This document shows, piece by piece, positions 37,747-47,316 of a DNA stretch of 64,000 nucleotides. Location: NCBI GenBank assembly GCA_927353735.1, contig CAKMIA010000006.1:1-64000 (forward strand), written 5' to 3'. A program made the position numbers and the translations under genes. Below the pieces are notes generated by a model, which was not told the DNA's origin, did not search any database, and was given only the letters and a program-made list of their open reading frames with translations. Source of the stretch: an uncultured Veillonellaceae bacterium. GTDB lineage: Bacteria > Bacillota > Negativicutes > Veillonellales > Dialisteraceae. Numbering within the stretch: position 1 is the stretch's first letter; every line of letters starts with the position of its first letter.

Positions 37747-38607
37747 TCATTCTGCGGCGTCGCCGATCCAGCGGGTGATCTTCCGCCCGCCGAGGTACGC
37801 CAGCCCCACCGCCCACAGATCGGACAGGAAGGGAATGATGGAAAGATACGCCGGGTCCGCCCAGGTCCGCCACGCGCCGTACCCGGGGATCTGCACCGAC
37901 GCCACCAGCGGCGCATACAGCAGGAGCAGCCACAGCGCCGCCGAAAAAATCACCTGGATCGTCCGGAGGAACCGCGGCCCCTCCAGAGAGAAATACAGAT
38001 AGAACGCAAAGCTCATCATGCCCAGCAGGACTTTCAGATAGAGCAGCCAGGTCATGCCCCCTGCCAGAAAGAGCACGAAGAGGAAGGTGCTGCCGATGCC
38101 CGCCGCGGCGAAGATTCCCGCTGTCAGGAGAAGCACACCGGGAATCCATCCCGTGAGGAAAGCCAGCGTCAGCCACTGCCGTACGCCCTCACGCATCTCC
38201 TTCAGTCTCCCGTAGACCCGCATGGCCAGCGCATCCATGGCAAAGATGAGCAGCATCACCACCACCATCGCGGCGGCCCCGGCGACAGCCGAGCCGGCAA
38301 TTCCCAGCCCCGTCTCCAGCGACGACCCGTTGGCCGCCTCCGCCCACACGGAGAACCACATCACCGCAAAGACGGAGAGCGCGCATTCCAGATGGGCCGC
38401 ACAGCGGAGCTTCCCGTACGCGGCGCCGTAGCCCGTGCGCTGGGCGCCGAAATACAGGAACGGCACCAGCGTGCCCAGCGCCGTGAAGAGAAGCAGGCTC
38501 ACCAGCAGCATATTCGCCGTCTGCATGGCGAAGGCCCCTGCCGGAATCGGAACAATGCAGGCGGAGAGCCACAGCGCCTGCCGCAAGAAAGCATGAATGG
38601 AATGCAT
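37747..38607 (-). CDS. polytopic membrane protein of unknown function
   Basis: The 286-residue product has about seven or eight hydrophobic segments, for example residues 9-28, 32-50, 90-110 and 148-185, and ends with a short polar tail. I recognise no family. A GGGAGGTTCGT site directly before the ATG at 38607 fixes the start; the open frame continues upstream without meaning. It faces away from the DEAD-box helicase gene on the opposite strand and appears to be monocistronic. Confidence 0.75.
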   Translation of the reverse strand: MHSIHAFLRQALWLSACIVPIPAGAFAMQTANMLLVSLLLFTALGTLVPFLYFGAQRTGYGAAYGKLRCAAHLECALSVFAVMWFSVWAEAANGSSLETGLGIAGSAVAGAAAMVVVMLLIFAMDALAMRVYGRLKEMREGVRQWLTLAFLTGWIPGVLLLTAGIFAAAGIGSTFLFVLFLAGGMTWLLYLKVLLGMMSFAFYLYFSLEGPRFLRTIQVIFSAALWLLLLYAPLVASVQIPGYGAWRTWADPAYLSIIPFLSDLWAVGLAYLGGRKITRWIGDAAE

Positions 38608-38695
38608 ACGAACCTCCCTGAATGACGTAAATTTATTTTTCTTTTGTGCTATTGTACCACGAAACGGCGCGCCGCGGATTTCCCTTTGCCGCCTG

Positions 38696-38704
38696 TGATA
38701 TAAT
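38696..38704 (+). promoter_or_regulatory. extended -10 promoter of the DEAD-box helicase gene
   Basis: TGATATAAT at 38696-38704 is a full extended -10, 42 bp before the ATG. Confidence 0.6.
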
Positions 38705-38746
38705 ACATCTGATTTCACTGACGAACAGATTTGACATGGAGGACAT

Positions 38747-40024
38747 ATGGACACATTCTTCTCTCTGGGCCTGTCCCGGGCCATCACGGACTGCCTCGCC
38801 CGGGAAGGGATCACCACGCCCACCCGGATCCAGCTGAAAGCCATTCCCGCCGCGCTCAAGGGCGCGGACGTGATCGGCCGCTCGCAGACCGGCACGGGCA
38901 AGACCCTCGCCTACCTGCTGCCGCTCATCCACCGCATCCGGCCCGATGACGGCGGCGTGCAGGCCCTCATCATGACGCCCACCCACGAGCTCGCCCGCCA
39001 GGTCTTCGACGTGCTCCGCCCCTTTGCGGAAGCGCTCGGACTGGACGCGGTGGACGTCATCGGCGGACGCACCATTGAAAACCAGCTGCGCAAGCTGAAG
39101 CGCTCCCCGCATTTCATCATCGGCACGCCGGGCCGCCTGCTCGACCACATCCGCCGCCGCGCGGTGGACCTCACCACGGTCCGGACCGTCGTCCTCGACG
39201 AAGCGGACCAGATGCTCGCCGCCGGATTCCGGGAGGACATCGAGGCCATCATCGACGAGACGCCGAAAAAACGGCAGGTGCTCCTCTTCTCCGCCACCAT
39301 GCCCGACGCCGCCGTGCGCCTGGCCCGGAAATACATGAAGAGCCCCGCCGTCATCGACACGGCCCCGAAGGTCACCGCCTCCACGGTGGAGCAGCGCATC
39401 TACATGACCACGGAGGACCACAAATTCAAGCTCCTCCTCCGCCACCTGAAGGAAATGAATCCCTACATGGCGCTCGTTTTCTGCAATACCCGCGAGGAAG
39501 CGCACCAGATCGCCGACCGCCTCGCCGAAGCGACCGACCTCGTGGTGGACGAGCTCCACGGCGATATGAGCCAGGGCCAGCGGAATCAGGTCATCCGCAA
39601 TTTTGAAAAGGCCCGCATCCAGGTGCTGGTCGCCTCGGATATCGCCGCCCGCGGCCTCGATGTGGAGGGCGTGACCCACGTCTTCAACTACGGCATCCCC
39701 CGCAATCTGGAATACTACGTCCACCGCATCGGCCGCACGGGCCGCGCCGGCACGAAGGGCCTATCCATCACCTACGCCACGCCGGAGGACGGCCTTCTCC
39801 TGCGCCGGCTGGAACGCTCCATCGAGGAAACGCTCACCCGATACAATGAAAAGGGCGAGATCCTCCGGGTCCGTCAGGCGAAGCCCAAGCGCCGCGTGGT
39901 GACCCCCGGCATGTACAAGCCCACGAAGAAAAAGGAACACAAGGCCCTCGGCCACAACGGCCGCAATATGCGCCAGCGCCGCAAGAAGGACCCGTCCGCT
40001 CCGCGCGGCCGAAGAGGCAGATAA
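38747..40024 (+). CDS. DEAD-box ATP-dependent RNA helicase
   Basis: This 425-residue RNA helicase unwinds short RNA duplexes in ribosome assembly or mRNA turnover. All core motifs are present: Q motif (TPTRIQLKAIP), Walker A SQTGTGKT at 46-53, PTHELARQ, TPGRLLDH, DEAD at 151-154, SAT at 182-184, VLVASDIAARGLDV, and HRIGRTGRAG. The C-terminal ~60 residues are very basic (KPKRRVV, KPTKKKEHK, RQRRKKD, RGRRGR) and probably bind RNA. Similar to CshA/RhlE-type proteins. GGAGG precedes the ATG; a strong terminator follows. Confidence 0.95.
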   Translation: MDTFFSLGLSRAITDCLAREGITTPTRIQLKAIPAALKGADVIGRSQTGTGKTLAYLLPLIHRIRPDDGGVQALIMTPTHELARQVFDVLRPFAEALGLDAVDVIGGRTIENQLRKLKRSPHFIIGTPGRLLDHIRRRAVDLTTVRTVVLDEADQMLAAGFREDIEAIIDETPKKRQVLLFSATMPDAAVRLARKYMKSPAVIDTAPKVTASTVEQRIYMTTEDHKFKLLLRHLKEMNPYMALVFCNTREEAHQIADRLAEATDLVVDELHGDMSQGQRNQVIRNFEKARIQVLVASDIAARGLDVEGVTHVFNYGIPRNLEYYVHRIGRTGRAGTKGLSITYATPEDGLLLRRLERSIEETLTRYNEKGEILRVRQAKPKRRVVTPGMYKPTKKKEHKALGHNGRNMRQRRKKDPSAPRGRRGR

Positions 40025-40035
40025 AAAATACCCGA

Positions 40036-40075
40036 TAAAAAAACACTGTGAAGGAAACCCTTTCACAGTGTTTTT
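40036..40075. terminator. bidirectional terminator
   Basis: AAAACACTGTGAA and TTCACAGTGTTTTT pair around GGAAACCCT between the helicase gene and the DUF805 pair. Confidence 0.9.
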
Positions 40076-40080
40076 GATTA

Positions 40081-40599
40081 TTACAGAATATGTATTTCCT
40101 CGGGCAGCGGCACCGACGGCTCCTGTCCCAGCGGATCCGGCCCATACCGGTTGGGACCGGCCGTCCCCTTCCGCAGGCCGAAGCGGATGGTCACGAAGAG
40201 CCACGCCATGAGCCCTGCGGCGATGAGATACTTCGCCGTCTGCATATCCGGCGCATTCACGTCGCCGCCGGACACCGTCACCGCATAGATCAGCCATCCG
40301 AATACGGCGAGGATGAAAAGGAAGTACAGGCCGTACCACCAGCCCGATACATTCCGGTCATGGAACCGCCGCACCCACAGCGAGGCCGAGCTCAGCCAGA
40401 AAAGGAGCGTCATCCCCACGGAATACACCAGCATCACCGACGAGGACAACCCCAGAGCCGGCAGGAACTGCGTCCCCACTGCGGCCAGGATCTGCACCAC
40501 CAGATACAGCGCCAGCATCCGCATCCAGAATCGCCTCCGGTTCAGCCGTCCGCGGAAAGTGAAAAACATATCCGCTATGCGTCGAAACCAGCCGTCCAT
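40081..40599 (-). CDS. DUF805 membrane protein
   Basis: The 172-residue product has about four hydrophobic helices and the DUF805 pattern FTFRGRLNRRRFWMRML at the start and LWVRRFHDRNVSGWWYGLYF in the middle. The function of DUF805 (YhaH-like) proteins is unknown; they are inner-membrane proteins. The C-terminal tail GPNRYGPDPL is a common ending. Its ATG shares one base with the stop of the upstream paralogue (TGATG), so the two are coupled. AGAGGAACC lies upstream. Confidence 0.88.
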   Translation of the reverse strand: MDGWFRRIADMFFTFRGRLNRRRFWMRMLALYLVVQILAAVGTQFLPALGLSSSVMLVYSVGMTLLFWLSSASLWVRRFHDRNVSGWWYGLYFLFILAVFGWLIYAVTVSGGDVNAPDMQTAKYLIAAGLMAWLFVTIRFGLRKGTAGPNRYGPDPLGQEPSVPLPEEIHIL

Positions 40600-41255
40600 C
40601 ACGGTTCCTCTTTCTTCTCTTCCGCCGGAGCATCCGGCTTCTCCGCCTTGTGCGCGGCGTCTCTGTGCGGCGCTTCCCCGGCCGGGCGCTTCACCCGTTT
40701 CACCCGGCGCACCGGGCGCTTCTTCATTGGTCCCTTGTGCGGGCCGGCCGGTCCGTGATGCACCCGCGGCGCCGCCGGATTCGGCCCGTACGCATTGTCC
40801 CCGGCCTCGCTCAGGGTGAAGCCGAAGCGGATCAGCAGATACAGCCCGGCCAGCGCCGTCACGCCGATCAGTCCCAGCCCTGCCGTGGTGAGCACGGACT
40901 GCATCGGGTCCGCCGGGTCCATGTGGAAATTGGCCCACACGTTCAGCGCAAAGACCAGCGGCACCATGATGGCGAAAGCGCCGTACCACCAGCCCGAGTG
41001 GCCCCGGTCATGGACGCGCCGCACCCACAGCGTGGTCAGGCTCCACCAGTAGATCACCAGCACACAGTTCAGCCACGAGCCGTAATTGATGCCCGTATAC
41101 TCCGTGGACAGGCTGTTCATCGTCACCAGCACGATATAGGTGAATACATTCAACAGAATGATGCGCAGCCACAGCGTCAGACGGTCGATCCTCCCGTGAA
41201 AGGAAAAATACATCTTCCATACGCTCTCGCCGCGCTCGTTGCTAAACCATCTCAT
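40599..41255 (-). CDS. DUF805 membrane protein with basic C-terminal tail
   Basis: The 218-residue paralogue of the next gene shares YFSFHGRIDRLTLWLRIILL, LWVRRVHDRGHSGWWYGAF and NAYGPNPAAP. After the fourth membrane segment it carries an additional ~65-residue tail rich in Lys, Arg, Pro and Glu (KKRPVRRVKRVKRPAG and AEKPDAPAEEKKEEP), which would be cytosolic and might bind nucleic acid or acidic surfaces. GGAGGACGG lies before the ATG. First gene of a two-gene operon. Confidence 0.85.
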   Translation of the reverse strand: MRWFSNERGESVWKMYFSFHGRIDRLTLWLRIILLNVFTYIVLVTMNSLSTEYTGINYGSWLNCVLVIYWWSLTTLWVRRVHDRGHSGWWYGAFAIMVPLVFALNVWANFHMDPADPMQSVLTTAGLGLIGVTALAGLYLLIRFGFTLSEAGDNAYGPNPAAPRVHHGPAGPHKGPMKKRPVRRVKRVKRPAGEAPHRDAAHKAEKPDAPAEEKKEEP

Positions 41256-41339
41256 TCCATCCGTCCTCCCGCATCGGGAATCATTTCCCGTTAAATTCTT
41301 TACCTATTATATATCAACCGCCGCATTTCTCCCAACACG

Positions 41340-41377
41340 CAAAAACACCGCCGCGGACCGTGCCGCAGCAGTGTTTC
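41340..41377 (-). terminator. terminator of the M20 amidohydrolase gene
   Basis: On the minus strand AACACTGCTGCGG and CCGCGGCGGTGTT pair with G-U tolerance around CACGGT, then TTTTTG. Confidence 0.8.
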
Positions 41378-41424
41378 CCCGGCCTCTCCGCAGAGACAGG
41401 CCGGCGCCGGATGAAGCGCCTGTA

Positions 41425-42696
41425 TCAGAGCGGTCTCGCCTCGCCCACTTCCGTGAGCTTCAGCATGGATTCCAGATCCTGTTTCCGGAACGACGGGCAC
41501 GCCGGCTTCTCCCGGAGCATGGTGAGCACGCAGGCCAGCGCGGCCTCCACGCCGCTCACCAGACCCCGCTCGTCGATGTCAAATTCCGGCGTGTGGTGGT
41601 TGGCGCCGCTCCCCAGCGCCTCATTCTGGATGCCCGTGAAGGCGAAGATGCCCGGATAGGTCAGCTCCGTGATGGAGAAGGTCTCCGCCGCCATCCACGG
41701 CACCATTTCAAAGAGCGTCCCCTCGCCGAGAGTCTCCTCGATGGCCTTCCGGCCCATGTCTGTCATTTCCTTTGTATTCACCGTGGCGGGGAAGAACTGG
41801 TCCTCCAGCACCTCCGCGGTGCAGCCGAAATCCTCGCACACGTGGCGGAGCAGCTTCCAGAAATCCTCCCGGAAGGCGCCGCCGCATTCATTGTCCAGAT
41901 ACCGCGCCGTCCCCGCAAAGGTGAGCGTATCGGGGATGACGTTCGGCGTATCCCCGGCCTGCACCATCCCGAAGGACATGGTGAAGCTCGTATCGGGACG
42001 GATGCGGCGCACCCGGTACGACTGGAGCGCCGTTGCAAAATTCGTGAAGCAGTCGATGGGGCTCACCGCCAGATGCGGCATGGAGCCGTGGCCGCTCTTC
42101 CCGTGGAACTTCACCCGGAAGAAGAAGGCCCCCGCCAGCATCGCGCCGTACATGAGCGCCACCCGGCCCGCAGGCACGCAGTACATCACATGAGAGCCCC
42201 AGCAGGCGTCCACATGGATCTTCTCCTGCTCCAGATAGCGCAGCATCGGGCCCACGCCCCGTTCGCCCAGTTCCTCCGCTTCCTCGAACATGAGCACGAT
42301 CCGGCCGTCCCAGTCTTCTTTATGCTCACTCAGGATTTTCGCCTCCGTGAGCAGCATCGCCATATGGCCGTCGTGGCCGCACGCGTGGGACACCCCGGGC
42401 GTCTCCGAGACGCACGCCTTGGCCCCGGCCAGATTCTGCGCCGACTCCTGAATGGGCAGCGCGTCGATATCGGCGCGCATGAGCACCGTCCAGCCCGGCC
42501 GGCCGCTGTCCAGAAAACCGAATACGCCGCCGTGAGGAATGCGCACCGTGGGGATGCCCAGCGCGGCCAGCTCCTTCTCGATGAAATCCATCGTGGCAAA
42601 TTCCTGCTGCGACAGCTCCGGATGGGCGTGGAAATGACGGCGCAGCGCCGTAAGGTGCGCCGCCTCCGCCTCCGCCAGCTTCTTGATCTCTATCAT
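41425..42696 (-). CDS. M20-family amidohydrolase / aminoacylase-like peptidase
   Basis: This 423-residue metal-dependent enzyme belongs to the M20D branch (IAA-amino-acid hydrolase, N-acyl-aminoacid amidohydrolase). Metal and catalytic residues are seen in RADIDALPI, HACGHDGHMAML, MFEEAEELG with the catalytic Glu pair, and the late GANHHTPEFD histidine. Members split N-acyl or N-acetyl amino acids; the natural substrate is unknown. No signal peptide, so cytosolic. An AAAGGAGTGGTC site precedes the ATG. Monocistronic between two terminators. Confidence 0.92.
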   Translation of the reverse strand: MIEIKKLAEAEAAHLTALRRHFHAHPELSQQEFATMDFIEKELAALGIPTVRIPHGGVFGFLDSGRPGWTVLMRADIDALPIQESAQNLAGAKACVSETPGVSHACGHDGHMAMLLTEAKILSEHKEDWDGRIVLMFEEAEELGERGVGPMLRYLEQEKIHVDACWGSHVMYCVPAGRVALMYGAMLAGAFFFRVKFHGKSGHGSMPHLAVSPIDCFTNFATALQSYRVRRIRPDTSFTMSFGMVQAGDTPNVIPDTLTFAGTARYLDNECGGAFREDFWKLLRHVCEDFGCTAEVLEDQFFPATVNTKEMTDMGRKAIEETLGEGTLFEMVPWMAAETFSITELTYPGIFAFTGIQNEALGSGANHHTPEFDIDERGLVSGVEAALACVLTMLREKPACPSFRKQDLESMLKLTEVGEARPL

Positions 42697-42796
42697 AAAT
42701 GACCACTCCTTTTCTGCTGTGATTTAAAAAAGTCTGATTCATTATAGGAGCCCCCCGCCGGCGCTGTCAATCGCAGGCCGCCCGGCCGGACGCAAA

Positions 42797-42830
42797 GAAA
42801 AAAGCCCTGCTTTTCGCAGAGCTTTTCTTT
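42797..42830 (-). terminator. terminator of birA
   Basis: On the minus strand GCTCTGC and GCAGGGC pair (one G-U) around GAAAA, followed by six T's. Confidence 0.85.
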
Positions 42831-42831
42831 T

Positions 42832-43824
42832 TCATCGTCCCAGATCGACGGGCCGGTCTGCGGGGCGGATGGAGACATCTCCGGCGATGACCCGGGTCAC
42901 TTCCGTCCCGGTATCCACCAGGAGGCAGCCGTCCTTGTCGATGCCCACGGCGCGGCCGGTGAAGCTGTCTTCATTGAAGATAACCCGCACGTTCTGCCCG
43001 ATGGTGATGGACAGGTCCTTCCAGTCCTCGAGCACCTTGTCGAAGCCCTCGGTCTGGGCGATACGGTATTCCGCTTCCAGCTCGGCCAGCACGGCGGCGA
43101 GGAGCTCTTTCCGGGAGACCTCTACGCCCTCATTGGCAAAGGAGGTGGCGCTTTCCCGGAACATTTCCGGGAATTCCTCTTTCTTCGCCCCCGTATTGAT
43201 GCCGATGCCCATGATGATGTAGTCGATCTTTTCCATGGAGGCGGACATCTCCGTGAGGATGCCCACCAGCTTTTTGCCGTGGCAGAGGATATCGTTCGGC
43301 CACTTGATGCCGCAGTCGGTGAGGCCCATGCGGCGGATGCCCCGGCACACGCCCACGGCGGCGAGGAGCGTACACTTGGCCGCTTCCATGGGGAAGAATT
43401 TCGGCCGGAGGATGAGCGAGAACCAGATGCCCTTGGCGAAGGGGGAATAGAAGCCCCGGGCCAGACGGCCGTGGCCGGAACTCTGTTCCTCCGCCACGAC
43501 GATGGTCCCCTCCTCGGCGCCCTCCCGGGCGATCTTCTTTGCCTCTTCATTGGTGGAGGCCACGGTCTCGAAGTAGACCACCTTCCGCCCGAAGGTGTCC
43601 GTATGGAGCACGCTTCCGATCTCCAGCGGCGTCAGCAGATTCGGCGCATAGATGAGGCGGTAGCCCTTGCGGGTGCTGGATTCAAAAATGTAGCCGCGGG
43701 ATTTCAGCACGTTGATCTGCTTCCAGATGGCGGTCCGGGACACGCCGAGGTCCCGGGAGATCTGTTCGCCCGATACGAATTCCCCATTGGCTTTGCGGAA
43801 ATATTCCAGAATTTCGTTTCTCAT
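42832..43824 (-). CDS. birA: biotin-protein ligase / biotin operon repressor
   Basis: BirA attaches biotin to carboxylase carrier proteins. The 330-residue protein has an N-terminal winged helix (ISRDLGVSRTAIWKQINVLKSRGY, residues ~22-46), so it is the bifunctional form that can also repress biotin genes. The catalytic part shows STNEEAKKIA, the biotinyl-AMP loop SSGHGRLARGFYSP (GRGRxGR-like), KWPNDI and GIGINTG. GGAGGAGACTCCC precedes the ATG at 43824; an upstream ATG overlaps that site. Confidence 0.95.
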   Translation of the reverse strand: MRNEILEYFRKANGEFVSGEQISRDLGVSRTAIWKQINVLKSRGYIFESSTRKGYRLIYAPNLLTPLEIGSVLHTDTFGRKVVYFETVASTNEEAKKIAREGAEEGTIVVAEEQSSGHGRLARGFYSPFAKGIWFSLILRPKFFPMEAAKCTLLAAVGVCRGIRRMGLTDCGIKWPNDILCHGKKLVGILTEMSASMEKIDYIIMGIGINTGAKKEEFPEMFRESATSFANEGVEVSRKELLAAVLAELEAEYRIAQTEGFDKVLEDWKDLSITIGQNVRVIFNEDSFTGRAVGIDKDGCLLVDTGTEVTRVIAGDVSIRPADRPVDLGR

Positions 43825-43872
43825 GGGAGTCTCCTCCATAAAAACAAACAGGGCTTTCTTTAATTTGCTTTT

Positions 43873-43901
43873 ATTATAGTCAACCTCCCGAAGGCCGTCA
43901 A
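43873..43901 (-). promoter_or_regulatory. promoter of birA
   Basis: TTGACG (complement of 43896-43901) and TATAAT (complement of 43873-43878) are 17 bp apart. Confidence 0.75.
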
Positions 43902-43923
43902 CTTCCGGGAGACGCTGTATTGA

Positions 43924-43961
43924 CAAAGGCGGGACCGCCGAAAACCGGAGGCACCCGCCCT
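43924..43961 (-). terminator. terminator after hslU
   Basis: GGCGGG and CCCGCC with inner CCG/CGG pairing form a GC-rich imperfect stem on the minus strand, then TTTGTC. Confidence 0.6.
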
Positions 43962-43972
43962 GAAAAATTTTG

Positions 43973-45340
43973 TCAGAGAATGTAATTGGAGGAGTCCATA
44001 TTGCCCGTAACGGGGCCGAGCTTCTCCCGCACATACGCGCCGTCGATGACCACGTGCTTCTCCTCCAGCTCGGAGGCCTCGTAGGAGATGTCCTCGAGCA
44101 CGCGCTCCAGAATGGTATAGAGCCGGCGGGCGCCGATGTCCTCGGTCTCGCGGTTCACCTGCGAGGCGATGTCCGCCACGGCGTCCAGCGCGTCTTCGGT
44201 GAATTCCAGTGTCACGCCCTCCGCGCTGAGGAGCGCCCGGTACTGGCGGATGAGGGCCTGCTTCGGCTCGGTGAGGATGCGGCGGAATTCCTCCCGGCCG
44301 AGGCTGGTGAGCTCCACCCGGATGGGGAAGCGCCCCTGCAGCTCGGGGATGAGGTCGCTGGGCTTCGACACATGAAAGGCCCCGGCGGCAATGAACAGGA
44401 TGTGGTCGGTCTTGACCATGCCGTACTTGGTCTTGACGGAGGCGCCCTCCACGATGGGGAGGATGTCCCGCTGGACGCCCTCGCGGGATACGTCCGGCCC
44501 GCTGGAGCTGCCCCGGCCGCCGGCCACCTTGTCGATCTCGTCGATGAAGATGATGCCGTGTTCCTCCGCGCGGCGCACCGCCCGGTCGGCCACGAGCTCC
44601 ATATCCACCATTTCGTCCGCCGCTTCCTCCGTGAGGATCTTCTTCGCCATGCGGACGGTGACCTTTTTCTTTTTCGTCTGCTTCGGCATCATGGAGGAGA
44701 GCATCTGGGAGATCTGGTTCACATTTTCATTGTCTCCCATGCCGGAGAGGCGGCTCCGGTCCTGCACCTCGATCTCCACGGTGCGGCTGTCCAGCTCGCC
44801 GCTGCGGATGCGGTTCAGAAAGGCCCGGCGGCGCTCCGCCTTTTCCGGGTCCTCCTCCACAGGCTCGGCGGCCTTCCGCTCGCCGAAGATGATCTCCATG
44901 GGGTTCCGCGTTTCCGCCTTCTTCGTGGGCCACATGATCTCCCCGATCTTCTGAATGGCCGCTTCCTCGGCATCCTTCCCGTGGGCGGCGGCGTCCCGCT
45001 TCTTCTCCAGACGCACCGATTCCTCCACGAGGTCGCGCACCATGGATTCCACGTCGCGACCCACATAGCCCACTTCCGTATATTTCGTGGCTTCCACCTT
45101 GACGAAGGGGGCGTCCGTCAGGGAGGCGATGCGGCGGGCGATCTCCGTCTTGCCCACGCCGGTGGGGCCGATGAGCAGGATGTTTTTCGGGATGATCTCC
45201 TTTGCCATGTCCGGCGGGAGCTGCGCCGCGCGCCACCGGTTGCGCAGGGCCACGGCCACGGCTTTCTTGGCCGCCTGCTGGCCCACGATGTATTCGTCAA
45301 GATAGGCCGCGATCTTCTGCGGCGTCAGTGTTCTGTCCAT
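43973..45340 (-). CDS. hslU: HslU, ATPase subunit of the HslUV protease
   Basis: HslU is the AAA+ unfoldase that feeds proteins to HslV. The 455-residue protein begins [21 protein letters not shown], has Walker A LIGPTGVGKTEIARR near residue 54, the pore loop KYTEVGYVGRDVE, the inserted I-domain (residues ~110-230), Walker B GIIFIDEIDK, sensor GRFPIRVEL, and ends in the conserved SNYIL tail that docks into HslV. Its ATG shares one base with the hslV stop (TGATG). Confidence 0.97.
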   Translation of the reverse strand: MDRTLTPQKIAAYLDEYIVGQQAAKKAVAVALRNRWRAAQLPPDMAKEIIPKNILLIGPTGVGKTEIARRIASLTDAPFVKVEATKYTEVGYVGRDVESMVRDLVEESVRLEKKRDAAAHGKDAEEAAIQKIGEIMWPTKKAETRNPMEIIFGERKAAEPVEEDPEKAERRRAFLNRIRSGELDSRTVEIEVQDRSRLSGMGDNENVNQISQMLSSMMPKQTKKKKVTVRMAKKILTEEAADEMVDMELVADRAVRRAEEHGIIFIDEIDKVAGGRGSSSGPDVSREGVQRDILPIVEGASVKTKYGMVKTDHILFIAAGAFHVSKPSDLIPELQGRFPIRVELTSLGREEFRRILTEPKQALIRQYRALLSAEGVTLEFTEDALDAVADIASQVNRETEDIGARRLYTILERVLEDISYEASELEEKHVVIDGAYVREKLGPVTGNMDSSNYIL

Positions 45341-45870
45341 CAGATCTCCTCCACAATGACATGATGATTGGTGTACACGCAGATGTCCGCCGCGATATGG
45401 AGCGAACGCTCGGCGATCTCCCGGGCGGGCAGGTCCGTATTGGCCGTGAGGGCCCGCGCCGCGGCGAGGGCGTAATTGCCGCCGCTGCCGATGGCGAGGA
45501 TGCCGTCGTCGGGCTCGATGACCTCCCCGTTGCCGGAGATCAGGAAGAGGTGCTCGCCGTCGGTGATGATGAGCAGGGCTTCCAGTTTCTGGAGCACCCG
45601 GTCCCGCCGCCACTCCTTGGCGAATTCCACCGCGGCTCGGAGCAGATTGCCCCCGCAGTCGGAGAGATGGGCCTCCACCTTATCGAAGAGGGCGAAGGCG
45701 TCCGCCACGGAGCCTGCAAAGCCGGCGATGATGCGGCCGTGATAGAGCCGGCGCACCTTTCTCGCGGTATTCTTCATGATGACCGCATTGCCCATGGTGA
45801 CCTGCCCGTCTCCGGCCACCGCGGTATGGCCGTCCTTCTTCACGGCCAGAATGGTTGTCGCTGTAAACAT
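45340..45870 (-). CDS. hslV: HslV, peptidase subunit of the HslUV protease
   Basis: HslV is the proteasome-like N-terminal nucleophile peptidase. The 176-residue protein starts [10 protein letters not shown], so removal of a short propeptide would expose the catalytic threonine (probably Thr5). [18 protein letters not shown] and [11 protein letters not shown] segments are typical. AGGAGG precedes the ATG. It is coupled to hslU and follows trmFO by 126 bp, where a promoter-like extended -10 (TGATATAAT, complement of 45928-45936) and a GC-rich hairpin lie. Confidence 0.96.
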   Translation of the reverse strand: MFTATTILAVKKDGHTAVAGDGQVTMGNAVIMKNTARKVRRLYHGRIIAGFAGSVADAFALFDKVEAHLSDCGGNLLRAAVEFAKEWRRDRVLQKLEALLIITDGEHLFLISGNGEVIEPDDGILAIGSGGNYALAAARALTANTDLPAREIAERSLHIAADICVYTNHHVIVEEI

Positions 45871-45927
45871 GGTACCTCCTGTCGTCGCACCGGCCGGACA
45901 GAGACGCTGCCCGGCCGTTTTCCTTTC

Positions 45928-45936
45928 ATTATATCA
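45928..45936 (-). promoter_or_regulatory. extended -10 promoter for hslVU
   Basis: TGATATAAT on the minus strand, about 58 bp upstream of hslV. No convincing -35. The leader contains a GGCCGG/CCGGCC hairpin. Confidence 0.5.
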
Positions 45937-45963
45937 TGGGGCCGCCGGAGCGGCTCCGCTGCC

Positions 45964-45990
45964 AAAAAGACAGGCTCTGCGCCTGCCTTT
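45964..45990 (-). terminator. terminator after trmFO
   Basis: On the minus strand AAGGCAGGC and GCCTGTCTT pair around GCAGA, followed by T's. Confidence 0.8.
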
Positions 45991-45996
45991 TATGTT

Positions 45997-47304
45997 TTAT
46001 TCTTCTGTTTTTCCGAGGAAGGCGTCCAGCGCGGCCAGGGCGCGGCGGGCGATCTTCTCGTTTTTCTCTTTCTTGGGCACCCGTTTTTCCAGCGGCGGCA
46101 TGAGGCCGAAGTTGACGTTCATAGGCTGGAAATTTTTGCCCTCGTAATGGGAAATGTAATGGGTGAGCGAACCGATGGCAGTCTCCCGCGGGAACGGCAC
46201 CGGTTCCCCCCCGTTCACGCGGGCGGCGGCACCGTACGCGGCGGCGATCCCGGAGGCGGCCGATTCCACGTAGCCCTCCACGCCGGTCATCTGTCCGGCG
46301 AAGAAGAGGCCCGGCCGGGTGCGCGATTCCATGGCCGCGGTGAGCAGGTCCGGCGAATCGATGTAGGTATTTCTGTGCATCACGCCGTAGCGGATGAATT
46401 CCGCCTTTTCCAGTCCGGGGATCATGCCGAATACCCGGCGCTGCTCGCCCCATTTGAGGTGGGTCTGGAATCCCACGATATTGTACATGGTGCCTTCCGC
46501 ATTGTCCTGCCGGAGCTGGACCACCGCATAGGGGTCCTTCCCGGTGCGCGGGTCGGGCAGTCCCACGGGCTTCATAGGGCCGAAGCGCATGGTGTCCTCC
46601 CCGCGCTGGGCCATCACCTCGATGGGCATGCAGCCCTCAAAGACCTTTTTATTTTCAAAGCCGTGCACCTCTGCGGTCTCCGCCGACGCCAGCGCCTGCT
46701 GGAACGCCTTGTATTCCTCTTCGTCCATGGGGCAGTTCAGGTAGGCCGCTTCCCCCTTGCCGTAGCGGGAGGCGCGATACACCACGGACATATCGAGGGA
46801 GTCCTTCGATACGATGGGGGCCGCCGCATCATAGAAGTGGAAGCCCTCGCCGCCGCAGAAGCGCTCGATGTCCTCTGCCAGAGCGCCGTCGGTGAGCGGC
46901 CCCGTGGCAATGATGACGATGCCCTCCTCCGGGATGGCGTCGATCCGTTCCTCCACCACCTCGATCAGGGGATGATTCCGCACCGTTTCCGTCACGGCGG
47001 CGGCGTAACCCATGCGGTCCACGGCCAGCGCGCCCCCGGCAGGAACGCTGTGGGCGTCCGCGCAGGCCATGATGACCGAATCGAGGCGGCGCATTTCCTC
47101 CTTCAAAAGGCCCACCGCATTGGTGAGCGCCGCGGCACGCAGTGAATTGCTGCACACCAGCTCTCCGAAATAGGCGGTGTGATGGGCGGGCGTCGCCGCC
47201 CCCGGCCGCATTTCCACAAGACGCACGGGGATGCCCCGGCGGGCGAGCTGCCAGGCCGCCTCACTGCCGGCCAGACCGGCTCCGATGATCGTTACTGGGT
47301 CCAT
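45997..47304 (-). CDS. trmFO: methylenetetrahydrofolate-tRNA-(uracil-5-)-methyltransferase
   Basis: TrmFO makes ribothymidine at position 54 of tRNAs with methylene-tetrahydrofolate and FADH2. The 435-residue flavoprotein starts with the dinucleotide-binding motif [19 protein letters not shown] (residues 5-23), has the VEMRP segment, [10 protein letters not shown] with the catalytic cysteine region, [11 protein letters not shown] and [14 protein letters not shown]. It is typical of Firmicutes and stands 12 bp after topA. No xerC gene separates it from hslV, unlike the common order. Confidence 0.96.
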   Translation of the reverse strand: MDPVTIIGAGLAGSEAAWQLARRGIPVRLVEMRPGAATPAHHTAYFGELVCSNSLRAAALTNAVGLLKEEMRRLDSVIMACADAHSVPAGGALAVDRMGYAAAVTETVRNHPLIEVVEERIDAIPEEGIVIIATGPLTDGALAEDIERFCGGEGFHFYDAAAPIVSKDSLDMSVVYRASRYGKGEAAYLNCPMDEEEYKAFQQALASAETAEVHGFENKKVFEGCMPIEVMAQRGEDTMRFGPMKPVGLPDPRTGKDPYAVVQLRQDNAEGTMYNIVGFQTHLKWGEQRRVFGMIPGLEKAEFIRYGVMHRNTYIDSPDLLTAAMESRTRPGLFFAGQMTGVEGYVESAASGIAAAYGAAARVNGGEPVPFPRETAIGSLTHYISHYEGKNFQPMNVNFGLMPPLEKRVPKKEKNEKIARRALAALDAFLGKTEE

Positions 47305-47316
47305 AGATTCTCCTGT

